From: Thermoflexia bacterium
GTDB lineage: Bacteria; Chloroflexota; Anaerolineae; B4-G1; SLSP01
Reading direction: 5' to 3'
DNA: 5,740 bases
Assembly: GCA_030605705.1 (NCBI GenBank)
Contig: JAUWHU010000308.1
Span: forward strand, 1 to 5,740
In this document: positions 1 to 5,644 of the stretch, piece after piece
Layout of the letters: each line of letters opens with the position of its first letter
Position numbering within the stretch: position 1 is the stretch's first letter
Translations under genes and position numbers: made by a program
The notes under the pieces: model-generated
The model's database searches: none
The model's input: only the letters and a program-made list of their open reading frames with translations
What the model was told of the DNA's origin: nothing

Positions 1-839
1 TGGGGATTCTTGACCAGGACCATGCTGTCAAAGTGGACCCACTCATCCATCACGTACGGGCCGTTGGTGACGAGGTAGCCAGGTTCGACCCAGCGCGCGC
101 CCCACTCGTCAATGATCGGCTGGTAGACCGGGCGGACGACCCACATGCTGGCGATGCCGGGGAAGTAGCCGGCCGGCTGCTTGAGGGTAAAGGCGACGGT
201 ATAGTCGTCAATCGCCTCGACGCCGATGGTGTCCAGGTCTGTTTCCTCGCCGGTGTTGACTGCCATAGCGCCTTCGATGATGTAGAGCACGTAGGCATAG
301 TCAGAACCAGTCTCCGGATTGAGAGTGCGCTTCGCGGCGTACTCGACGTCGTAGGCGTTGACCATGCGGGGATTGCCCTCATCGTCCGTGATGATCACGG
401 TCTCGCCAGTGGCCGGGTTGTACTGTACCCACGGCACGTCATCGCGCATGTAGAACGTCCAGACCAGGCCATCTTCCGAGACTTCCCAACTGGTGGCCAA
501 CTCGGGGATGACCTCGCTGGTCTCGTCGTCAAAGTCGGTCAAGCCCAGAAAGAGCATCTCGTCAATCTGAACAGATGTGGTATCGGTGCCCAGAGCAGGG
601 TCAACCTGCGGCGGCTCAGTGCCCAGGTTCCAGCTCAGCGTCACCGGCTTTTCCGGTGCGGGCTCTACCGGTCCCGGCGTGGCCGTGACAACGACTTCAA
701 TAATCTCGCCCTCTTTCTCCACCGTGACGATCACAGTCTCGACAATCGTTTCCGGCGTGGGCGCGGGACCACAGGCTACCAGCAACATGCCGGCCACAAC
801 TAACAAAGAGGTAATCGTCCACCATAGTTTCTTAGACAC
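1..839 (-). CDS. Peptide-type ABC transporter solute-binding lipoprotein (SBP_bac_5 family), N-terminal part, cut by the left edge
   Basis: The first 279 codons of an extracytoplasmic binding protein that should capture oligopeptides or similar solutes and deliver them to Opp/Dpp-type permeases. It starts with GTG at 839, chosen because AAGGAGGAG lies just upstream and because it gives a proper lipoprotein signal: SKK, a hydrophobic stretch (residues 5-22) and the lipobox L20-V-A-C23, so Cys23 would be lipidated after cleavage. Residues 24-57 form a low-complexity Pro/Thr/Val/Glu linker (VVVTATPGP), a style common in Chloroflexota lipoproteins. The mature domain then follows the family pattern: LSWNLGTEPPQVDPAL, LATSWEVSEDGLVWTFYMRDDV, NAYDVEYAAKRTLNP, and NGPYVMDEW with VLVKNP at the window edge. 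Family members are usually 500-650 residues, so about half is missing. It lies 386 bp downstream of the oppF-like gene on the same strand. The exact ligand cannot be told from this part. Confidence 0.93.
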   Translation of the reverse strand, partial: MSKKLWWTITSLLVVAGMLLVACGPAPTPETIVETVIVTVEKEGEIIEVVVTATPGPVEPAPEKPVTLSWNLGTEPPQVDPALGTDTTSVQIDEMLFLGLTDFDDETSEVIPELATSWEVSEDGLVWTFYMRDDVPWVQYNPATGETVIITDDEGNPRMVNAYDVEYAAKRTLNPETGSDYAYVLYIIEGAMAVNTGEETDLDTIGVEAIDDYTVAFTLKQPAGYFPGIASMWVVRPVYQPIIDEWGARWVEPGYLVTNGPYVMDEWVHFDSMVLVKNP

Positions 840-843
840 TTTA

Positions 844-852
844 CTCCTCCTT
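844..852 (-). promoter_or_regulatory. Ribosome-binding site of the binding-protein gene
   Basis: On the minus strand AAGGAGGAG precedes the GTG codon at 839 with 4-6 nt spacing, depending on which GGAG pairs with 16S rRNA. This supports the GTG over the next in-frame ATG at codon 18, which would remove the signal peptide. Confidence 0.8.
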
Positions 853-865
853 CAAAATAGAGTTT

Positions 866-928
866 TTACAATAGGACACTAAGTCTTCGGCCAAATCCTC
901 CAGTATTTTCGCTGTACATCACCTCCTT
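866..928 (-). other. Orphan strong Shine-Dalgarno with a 17-codon ORF
   Basis: The minus strand carries AAGGAGGTGAT (918-928), a near-perfect match to the anti-Shine-Dalgarno complement, about 80 nt upstream of the real binding-protein start. An ATG overlaps its end (919-917) and opens a 17-residue frame, MYSENTGGFGRRLSVLL, stopping at 866. Spacing from AGGAGG to this ATG is only about 2 nt, which is poor for initiation, and no ATG, GTG or TTG sits at the usual 5-9 nt. It may be a leader peptide, a standby ribosome site for the binding-protein gene, or a remnant. Nothing in the peptide is recognisable. Confidence 0.25.
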
Positions 929-933
929 TTATG

Positions 934-997
934 ATTAAGAGTTAAGAGTTGCAAGTCGAAAGTCGAAAGTTGAAAGTTGAAAGCTTGCAAGTGTAAA
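934..997. repeat. Degenerate heptamer tandem array, unit GTYGAAA
   Basis: Nine roughly 7-bp units read ATTAAGA, GTTAAGA, GTTGCAA, GTCGAAA, GTCGAAA, GTTGAAA, GTTGAAA, an 8-bp GCTTGCAA, and GTGTAAA. The central four differ only at one C/T position. The array lies between the oppF-like gene and the binding-protein gene, just left of the octamer array. It has no spacers, so it is not CRISPR. Confidence 0.85.
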
Positions 998-1004
998 GTA
1001 ATTT

Positions 1005-1228
1005 CGCTTCTTCGCCTTCTCGCTTCTTCGCCTTCTCGCTTCTTCGCTTTCTCGCCTTCTCGTTTCTTCGCTTTCTCGCCTCTTCGCCTTCTCGCTTCCT
1101 CGCTTCTTCGCTTCTTCGCTTCCTCGCTTCTTCGCTTTCTCGCTTTCTCGCTTTCTCGGCCTCTCGTTTCTTCGCCTTCTCGCCTTCTCGCTTTCTCGCT
1201 TCTTCGCTTTCTCGCCCTCTCGCTTCTA
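1005..1228. repeat. Octamer tandem array, 28 in-register units of CGCYTYYT
   Basis: Exactly 28 consecutive 8-bp units with no insertion or deletion. Every unit begins with CG. Common forms are CGCTTCTT, CGCCTTCT and CGCTTTCT; almost all variation is C/T. One unit has G at position 3 (1159), and the last ends in A (1228). On the minus strand the array is nearly pure purine (AAGAAGCG, AGAAGGCG, AGAAAGCG). Its final unit overlaps the oppF-like stop codon, whose T is the only T of that strand in the array. The array is therefore stop-free in all three minus frames, which explains the Lys/Arg/Glu/Ala-rich spurious ORFs there. It fills most of the gap to the binding-protein gene. Confidence 0.95.
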
Positions 1229-2248
1229 CAATGAGGACTTGACCAGATGGCAGGCGCAATAATGGCCTTCTGCCACCTTGATGAATTCGGGCTCCTCCTG
1301 AAAACAAATGTCCTGCGCGCGGGAGCAACGGGTGTTGAAGTTACAGCCCGTGGGCGGATGCGCGGGACTCGGCAGGTCGCCTTCGAGGATAATACGCTGC
1401 CGTTTCTCCTCAATCACCGGGTCGGGGACAGGGATAGCCGAAAGCAAGGCCTGCGTGTAAGGGTGCAAGGGATTGCTGTACAGTGAATCGCGGTCCGTCA
1501 GCTCCACGATCTTGCCCAAATACATAACGGCCACGCGGTCACTGATGTGCCGCACCATACTCAAGTCGTGGGCAATGAACAGGTAGGTCAACCCTAACCG
1601 GCCCTGCAAATCTTCCAAAAGGTTGACGACCTGGGCCTGGATGGAGACGTCGAGCGAGGAGATAGGCTCGTCGCAGATGATCAAGTCGGGATTGAGGGCC
1701 AGGGCGCGGGCAATGCCGACACGCTGCCGCTGCCCACCGGAGAACTCATGGGGATACCGGCGCATCATGTCAGGGTTCAAACCAACCATCTCGAGCAATT
1801 CCGCCACCCGCTCCTTGCGCTCCTCACGATCGGCGATGTGGAACACCTCCAGCGGCTCGCCCACGATACCCAGGACGCTCATCCTGGGGTTCAGGGAAGC
1901 GTAGGGGTCCTGGAAGATCATCTGCATCCGGCGGCGCATGCGGCGCAGTTTGTCGCCCTTAAAACCCGCCAGGTCTGCATTATCAAAGATGACCTGCCCG
2001 TCCGTCGGCTCGTACAGCCGGAGCACCGTCCGGCCCACGGTGGTCTTGCCGCTGCCGCTCTCCCCGACCAACCCCAGTGTTTCGCCCTTATAAATGTCGA
2101 AACTGACGTCGTCCACTGCCTTCACGTCCCCTACGTGGCGTTGAAACACACCGCGCCGGATAGGGAAATATTTCTTCAGATTCTTAACCCGTAGCATTAC
2201 TTTCCGAGAATCAGCCTGCTCCGCGATCCTGGTTGTTTCAACGGTCAT
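1226..2248 (-). CDS. oppF: Oligopeptide/dipeptide ABC transporter ATP-binding protein, OppF/DppF type
   Basis: A 340-residue cytoplasmic ATPase that should pair with the OppD-like protein to drive peptide import by ATP hydrolysis. Motifs in order: Walker A GESGSGKT (62-69), Q-loop Q113 in IFQDP, signature SGGQ (170-173), Walker B LIICDE (189-194), D-loop SSLD (197-200), H-loop H227. The C-terminal extension has the HPYTQ motif (262-266) of Opp/Dpp ATPases and cysteines at 302, 308, 315, 331 and 333. Four such Cys bind an iron-sulfur cluster in some characterised relatives, so this is possible here. The start at 2248 forms a TAATG overlap with the upstream gene, with GAGG 8 nt before it. An in-frame ATG at 2278 would add 10 residues lying inside the upstream gene and is less likely. 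The N-terminal VKNLKKYFPIRRG is typical of OppF. The Opp versus Dpp name is by family resemblance; the substrate is not proven. Confidence 0.95.
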   Translation of the reverse strand: MTVETTRIAEQADSRKVMLRVKNLKKYFPIRRGVFQRHVGDVKAVDDVSFDIYKGETLGLVGESGSGKTTVGRTVLRLYEPTDGQVIFDNADLAGFKGDKLRRMRRRMQMIFQDPYASLNPRMSVLGIVGEPLEVFHIADREERKERVAELLEMVGLNPDMMRRYPHEFSGGQRQRVGIARALALNPDLIICDEPISSLDVSIQAQVVNLLEDLQGRLGLTYLFIAHDLSMVRHISDRVAVMYLGKIVELTDRDSLYSNPLHPYTQALLSAIPVPDPVIEEKRQRIILEGDLPSPAHPPTGCNFNTRCSRAQDICFQEEPEFIKVAEGHYCACHLVKSSL

Positions 2249-2260
2249 TATGCTTTCCTC
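2246..2260 (-). promoter_or_regulatory. TAATG coupling site with internal ribosome-binding site
   Basis: The stop codon of the oppD-like gene (2250-2248) and the start of the oppF-like gene (2248-2246) share one base. GAGG (2260-2257), inside the last codons of the upstream gene, sits 8 nt before the ATG. The arrangement suggests translational coupling and balanced synthesis of the two ATPases. Confidence 0.75.
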
Positions 2261-3258
2261 ACTTTGTCTTTCTCCCAACAGGCCACAATGTGACCAGGTT
2301 CCATCTCCTCTAATGACGGTATTTCATGCAAGCAGCGCTCGACTTTGTAAGTGCAGCGGGGAGCGAAAGGACATCCCACCTGCTCTCCCAACAAATCGGG
2401 AGGCTCGCCGGGAATTGAGAACAGCGTCGTGCCCGGCGGGTCATCAGGATGCGGCAACGAGCCTAACAGCCCCAGCGTGTACGGATGGTGAGACTGTCCG
2501 TAGATGGCCTTCACCGAGCCGGCCTCGATAATGTGGCCCGCGTACATCACGTTCACGCGTTGAGCCAGCCCCGCTATCACCCCCAGGTCGTGAGTGATCC
2601 AGATGACTGTCATGCCCAGCTGGTGTTGCAGTCGTTTCACCAGCTCAATGATCTGAGCCTGGATGGTCACGTCCAGAGCAGTTGTCGGCTCGTCTGCGAT
2701 CAGGATTGAAGGATTGCAGGATAAGGCCATAGCGATCATCACGCGCTGTCGCATTCCGCCGGAGAACTGATGGGGATAATCATCTAACCGTTGGGCGGCT
2801 TCCGGGATGCCCACCAGGTCCAACAGCTCCGCTGTCCGCTCCCGGGCTTGAGCATCATCCATGCCCTGGTGGAGACTCAGAGCTTCCATGATCTGAAAGC
2901 CGATGGTCAGCACGGGGTTCAGCGAGGTCATGGGGTCCTGAAAGACCATCGCGATCTCAGCACCGCGCACGTGACGCATCTCATCCTCACTCAACTTCAG
3001 AAGATCTTGCCCCTTGAAGAACACTTCTCCCTTCTCAATTTTCCCCGGCGGTTGAGGGATCAGACGCATGACGGAGAGCGCGTGCACGCTTTTCCCGCAG
3101 CCACTCTCTCCCACCACGCCTAACGTGTCGCCTTCATCCAAAGTGTACGAGATCCCGTTCACGGCATGGACAACGCCATCTTCTGTATAAAAACAGGTGG
3201 TCAGGTCTTTGATTTCAAGCAGGTGTTCTGAAACAGGTTTAGCTTTGTGATCGTACAT
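2248..3258 (-). CDS. oppD: Oligopeptide/dipeptide ABC transporter ATP-binding protein, OppD/DppD type
   Basis: A 336-residue cytoplasmic ATPase, the first gene of the importer operon, expected to form a heterodimer with the following OppF-like subunit under two permeases. Motifs in order: LEIKDLTTCFYTEDG near the N-terminus, Walker A GESGCGKS (50-57), Q-loop Q107 in VFQDP, signature SGGM (166-169), Walker B ILIADE (185-190), H-loop H223. The C-terminal oligopeptide-transporter extension includes HHPYT (257-261) and cysteines 296, 302, 309 and 327 in the pattern C-x5-C-x6-C-x17-C. The spacing matches the iron-sulfur-binding tail reported for some Opp/Dpp ATPases; cluster binding here is inference. 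The ATG at 3258 is preceded by AAGGAG (3270-3275) with 11 nt spacing, somewhat long but with no better start nearby. Length is normal for the family. No permease genes lie upstream, which differs from the classical oppABCDF order. Confidence 0.95.
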   Translation of the reverse strand: MYDHKAKPVSEHLLEIKDLTTCFYTEDGVVHAVNGISYTLDEGDTLGVVGESGCGKSVHALSVMRLIPQPPGKIEKGEVFFKGQDLLKLSEDEMRHVRGAEIAMVFQDPMTSLNPVLTIGFQIMEALSLHQGMDDAQARERTAELLDLVGIPEAAQRLDDYPHQFSGGMRQRVMIAMALSCNPSILIADEPTTALDVTIQAQIIELVKRLQHQLGMTVIWITHDLGVIAGLAQRVNVMYAGHIIEAGSVKAIYGQSHHPYTLGLLGSLPHPDDPPGTTLFSIPGEPPDLLGEQVGCPFAPRCTYKVERCLHEIPSLEEMEPGHIVACWEKDKVRKA

Positions 3259-3269
3259 ATAATTTATTG

Positions 3270-3275
3270 CTCCTT
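3270..3275 (-). promoter_or_regulatory. Ribosome-binding site of the oppD-like gene
   Basis: AAGGAG on the minus strand lies 11 nt before the ATG at 3258. The A/T-rich spacer should stay unpaired, which may offset the long spacing. Confidence 0.65.
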
Positions 3276-3313
3276 GAGGGCTATCCAGGCACTTGACTCA
3301 AAAATCCAGCACT

Positions 3314-3341
3314 ATTATACCTACACCTTGACAAATGGCAA
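3314..3341 (-). promoter_or_regulatory. Proximal sigma70-like promoter of the importer operon
   Basis: Minus-strand -35 TTGCCA (3341-3336, five of six consensus bases), 16-bp spacer and perfect -10 TATAAT (3319-3314). The expected transcript start is near 3307, giving a leader of about 50 nt before the oppD-like gene. The -35 box is formed by one unit of the adjoining heptamer array (CAAATGG read on the other strand as CCATTTG), so further TTGCCA copies lie every 7 bp upstream. Confidence 0.6.
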
Positions 3342-3372
3342 ATGGCAAATGGCAAATGGCGAATGGCGAACC
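3332..3372. repeat. Heptamer tandem array, unit CAAATGG
   Basis: Four exact CAAATGG units (3332-3359), one CGAATGG (3360-3366) and a partial CGAACC. Differences are A/G transitions. It lies between the two proposed importer promoters and contributes the -35 box of the proximal one. Confidence 0.9.
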
Positions 3373-3387
3373 ATGATTCTCACAGAG

Positions 3388-3416
3388 AGTATACCACAGC
3401 ATTTTATATATCGCAA
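3388..3416 (-). promoter_or_regulatory. Distal sigma70-like promoter of the importer operon
   Basis: Minus-strand -35 TTGCGA (3416-3411, four of six), exact 17-bp spacer, and extended -10 TGG-TATACT (hexamer 3393-3388). The transcript would start near 3381 and carry the CAAATGG-type array in its leader of about 120 nt. Confidence 0.55.
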
Positions 3417-3456
3417 TTCGAGCGCGCAGGTTCACAAATTGGCCGACATTTTTCCC

Positions 3457-3526
3457 GATTCTCCATTCTCAATTCTCAATTCTCAATTCTCGATTCTTGA
3501 TTCTCGATTCTCGATTCTTGATTCTT
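3457..3526. repeat. Heptamer tandem array, ten units of NATTCTY
   Basis: Ten consecutive 7-bp units with no indels: GATTCTC, CATTCTC, three AATTCTC, GATTCTT, two GATTCTC, two GATTCTT. The core ATTCT never changes; variation is confined to the first base (mainly A/G) and the last base (C/T). It ends about 30 bp upstream of the extended -10 of the DUF2207 gene. Confidence 0.92.
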
Positions 3527-3555
3527 GATCCGCCTTTCCGTTTCTGGGAAAACTA

Positions 3556-3564
3556 TGCTACAAT
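3556..3564 (+). promoter_or_regulatory. Extended -10 promoter of the DUF2207 gene
   Basis: TGC-TACAAT is an extended -10 element with five of six hexamer bases. No good -35 is present (TTCCGT at 3536-3541 matches poorly), which is usual for extended -10 promoters. The start site would be near 3571, leaving a leader of about 100 nt. Confidence 0.55.
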
Positions 3565-3582
3565 AGAAAGGAACCTAGAGTA

Positions 3583-3617
3583 AGGTGGCCTCTTCTCACC
3601 TGGATGACAGTGCCACC
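3583..3617 (+). other. Possible alternative hairpins in the DUF2207 leader
   Basis: AGGTG (3583-3587) can pair with CACCT (3597-3601), while the overlapping GGTGGC (3584-3589) can instead pair with GCCACC (3612-3617). The two stems exclude each other. Both are short and no known riboswitch or attenuator is recognised. Confidence 0.2.
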
Positions 3618-3658
3618 AGAATACACGGCGGTAGTTTCCACAGGTCGCAAACTTGCAC

Positions 3659-3666
3659 AAGGAGGG
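3659..3666 (+). promoter_or_regulatory. Ribosome-binding site that decides the DUF2207 start
   Basis: AAGGAGGG ends 7 nt before the ATG at 3674. It lies downstream of the in-frame TTG at 3653, so the ATG, not the TTG, is the true start. Confidence 0.85.
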
Positions 3667-3673
3667 TAAAATC

Positions 3674-5488
3674 ATGCGACGACGATTGAATTTATGCTTC
3701 GCTTTGCTGGTGGTGTGCAGTCTCCTGACGATCGGTAGCGCGCAGGCCCAGAGCAAAAGCGGCTACTGGGACCGCTTCGACGTTGACATCACGGTCAACA
3801 AGGACGGCACTTTCTGGGTACAGGAGAGGCAAGTGCTCAGCTTTTCGGGAGGCACTTTCACCTACGTTTACCGCAACATCAACATGGACCGTCTGAACAA
3901 AATCACTGACGTGCAAGTGATGGGGGATAATGAGCTGTACACCGAATCCTCCGGCGGCGCGCCCAACACTTATGAGATTAGCACGAAAGAAGGAGATCGC
4001 TACATCAAGTGGTATTTCGCCCCCACTGAGGGACGCCACACCTACATCCTGCGCTACCTGGTCCACGGAGGGCTGCGTTACTACGACGACGGCGATCAAG
4101 TGTGGTGGAAGGCGGTTCCTGATGATCTGATCGCGCGCGTCGAAAACAGCCAGGTCACCGTCCACCTCCCTGCCGGCGCGACAGCCGAGGTGGTAGAAGC
4201 TTACAACGTCGAATCCCAGATAACGGGCCAAGGGACGAGAACCGTCACCTTTGAGGCACTGGAGACGATTTATCCCGGCTGGGATTACGAGGTGCGGGTA
4301 CAGTTCCCTCACGGCATCGTCAGCGGCTCGGCGGCCGGCTGGCAGCGTCTGGAGGATTCACGCCCGCTCATTGACCTCGCCGTGCTGGTCAGCAGCGCCC
4401 TGCTCTTCATTTTGGGGCTGGGAGGGGTACTGCTCTTCTGGTATCTGCGGGGCCGCGACCCCCAAATCGCCATTCCCGCCGACATCCTACCCACTCCCCC
4501 TTCGGACGATCCGCCGGGCGTGGTGGGAACCTTAGTGGACGAGAAAGCCGATCTCCAAGACATCATCGCCACGCTGGTGGATCTGGCCCGGCGCGGCTAC
4601 GTGATCTTCGAGGAAGAGGAGACTTCCGGCATCTTCGGCGCCAAGAACCGCGAGTTCACCTTCCAGCGCACGGCAAAATCCACCGACGACCTGGAGCCTT
4701 TCGAACGCGCGGTACTCAGAGCGGTTTTTGGGAGAGTCGCCACCCGCAAATTGAAAGACCTGCGCGAGAAATTCTACCGGCACATCCCTAAACTCAAGAA
4801 GTCACTCTACAAGGCAGTGGTACAACGGAAATATTTCAACGCCAGCCCGAATGAAACTCGGGGGAAATACAGCGGCTGGGGTGTGCTCATAATCATGGGC
4901 GGCATCTTCTTAGGCGTTGCCGCATCCTGTGTGGCCTCGAGCTGGACCAGCTTCCCCATCTGCCCAGGAATAGCGCTGGGAATAGTGCGCATCGGCGCGC
5001 TGATCGCAGCACAATTCATGCCTTACAAGACGCGACAAGGGGCAGAGATGGCCCTGAAATGGACGGCCTTCAAACGCTATTTGAAGGACCTGGAACGCTA
5101 CACCGATCTCCAGGAGGCCACGGACCTCTTCGAGAAGTACCTGCCCTACGCCATCGCCTTTGGATTGGAAAAATCATGGATCGGCAAATTCTCCCGCCTG
5201 CCGGAGATGGCCGTCATGCCGATGCCGATATGGTACCGGCCTTATCATGGCGGCGGAAGGGGGCTGGCGTCCCCGCGCAGCGCAGGCGGCCTTCCTTCAC
5301 TACAACAGACCAGTGATGGCATGATAGGCGGCCTGCAAAGCATGTCCGACGGGCTGATCTCCATGCTCAACAGCACCGCCAGCACCTTCAGGAGTTCACC
5401 TTCGAGCTCCGGCAGCGGAGGTGGGTTCAGCGGCGGTGGTGGCGGTGGTGGAGGCGGCGGCGGTGGTGGAGGCGGCGGCTTCGGGTAA
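3674..5488 (+). CDS. DUF2207 domain-containing membrane protein with poly-Gly tail
   Basis: A 604-residue predicted membrane protein of the DUF2207 family; its biochemical role is unknown. A signal peptide (MRRR, hydrophobic core 5-20, likely cleavage after AQA at 23-25) leads an extracytoplasmic domain (about 27-230) with the family opening FDVDITVNKDGTFWVQE and VYRNI. TM1 spans about 232-257 and is followed by the typical LRGRDP (258-263). A cytoplasmic region, rich in charge around 290-400, contains TLVDLARRGYV. TM2 and TM3 form a hairpin (402-424, 428-449). Then comes the conserved block with WTAFKRYLKDLE (463-474) and FEKYLPYAIAFGLEKSW (486-502). Residues 525-604 are low complexity and end in SGGGFS, sixteen Gly and FG. 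Inferred topology puts the Gly-rich tail in the cytoplasm. The gene has its own promoter and terminator and diverges from the importer operon. It was assigned by recalled family motifs, not by a search. Confidence 0.9.
   Translation: MRRRLNLCFALLVVCSLLTIGSAQAQSKSGYWDRFDVDITVNKDGTFWVQERQVLSFSGGTFTYVYRNINMDRLNKITDVQVMGDNELYTESSGGAPNTYEISTKEGDRYIKWYFAPTEGRHTYILRYLVHGGLRYYDDGDQVWWKAVPDDLIARVENSQVTVHLPAGATAEVVEAYNVESQITGQGTRTVTFEALETIYPGWDYEVRVQFPHGIVSGSAAGWQRLEDSRPLIDLAVLVSSALLFILGLGGVLLFWYLRGRDPQIAIPADILPTPPSDDPPGVVGTLVDEKADLQDIIATLVDLARRGYVIFEEEETSGIFGAKNREFTFQRTAKSTDDLEPFERAVLRAVFGRVATRKLKDLREKFYRHIPKLKKSLYKAVVQRKYFNASPNETRGKYSGWGVLIIMGGIFLGVAASCVASSWTSFPICPGIALGIVRIGALIAAQFMPYKTRQGAEMALKWTAFKRYLKDLERYTDLQEATDLFEKYLPYAIAFGLEKSWIGKFSRLPEMAVMPMPIWYRPYHGGGRGLASPRSAGGLPSLQQTSDGMIGGLQSMSDGLISMLNSTASTFRSSPSSSGSGGGFSGGGGGGGGGGGGGGGGFG
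5444..5479 (+). repeat. 18-bp tandem duplication inside the poly-Gly coding tail
   Basis: The six-codon block GGT GGT GGA GGC GGC GGC occurs twice, exactly and back to back (5444-5461, 5462-5479). It encodes 12 of the 16 consecutive glycines. Identical synonymous codons point to a recent in-frame slippage or duplication event. Confidence 0.9.
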
Positions 5489-5499
5489 AAGTCACACCC

Positions 5500-5536
5500 A
5501 CCGGCCCCGGCCAAATATGGCCGGGGCCGGTTTTTT
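5500..5536 (+). terminator. Rho-independent terminator of the DUF2207 gene
   Basis: CCGGCCCCGGCCA and its exact complement flank an AATA loop; a closing A-T pair extends the stem to 14 bp. A run of six T follows (5531-5536). It begins 11 bp after the stop codon. There is no matching A-tract on the left, so it acts mainly on plus-strand transcripts. Confidence 0.95.
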
Positions 5537-5644
5537 GCACCGTAGGAAGCCCGAATCACGGCGATGCCATGGCCCAGGGGGCCAACGGCCCACGGGATTC
5601 GCCTACTACAAGCCGGGTTACTTTCGAGGCAGGATAACCGCGAA

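Noticed and set aside
33..803. 256-codon plus-strand ORF opposite the binding-protein gene
   Set aside because: It is antisense to a clear SBP_bac_5 coding frame and has no family motif.
854..882. Separate promoter for the binding-protein gene (TATTTT with TTAGTG)
   Set aside because: The -35 matches only two or three bases and the -10 is weak; not strong enough to call.
1005..1228. CRISPR array
   Set aside because: The units are 8 bp and directly adjacent, with no unique spacers and no cas genes. The same holds for the array at 5645-5740.
977..1234. Plus-strand ORF of Leu/Ser/Phe/Arg repeats
   Set aside because: It is a translation of the same octamer array, with no ribosome-binding site or domain.
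919..1413. Long minus-strand ORFs rich in Lys/Arg/Glu/Ala over the octamer array (also 942-1328)
   Set aside because: The array has no T on that strand, so all frames are open. The 8-residue period simply mirrors 3 x 8 bp, and the frames also overlap the 3' end of the oppF-like gene.
2249..2278. ATG at 2278 as start of the oppF-like protein
   Set aside because: It would add ten residues inside the upstream gene, while the TAATG overlap at 2248 with GAGG 8 nt upstream fits a coupled start.
3328..3333. Plus-strand TTGACA as a -35 box
   Set aside because: At 16-18 bp downstream lies only the CAAATGG array, with no -10-like hexamer.
3653..3673. Upstream TTG start for the DUF2207 protein
   Set aside because: The strong AAGGAGGG lies downstream of this TTG and is ideally spaced for the ATG at 3674. 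The ATG also gives a standard signal peptide.
5245..5559. Minus-strand poly-Pro ORF
   Set aside because: It is the reverse complement of the glycine tail and runs through the terminator hairpin.
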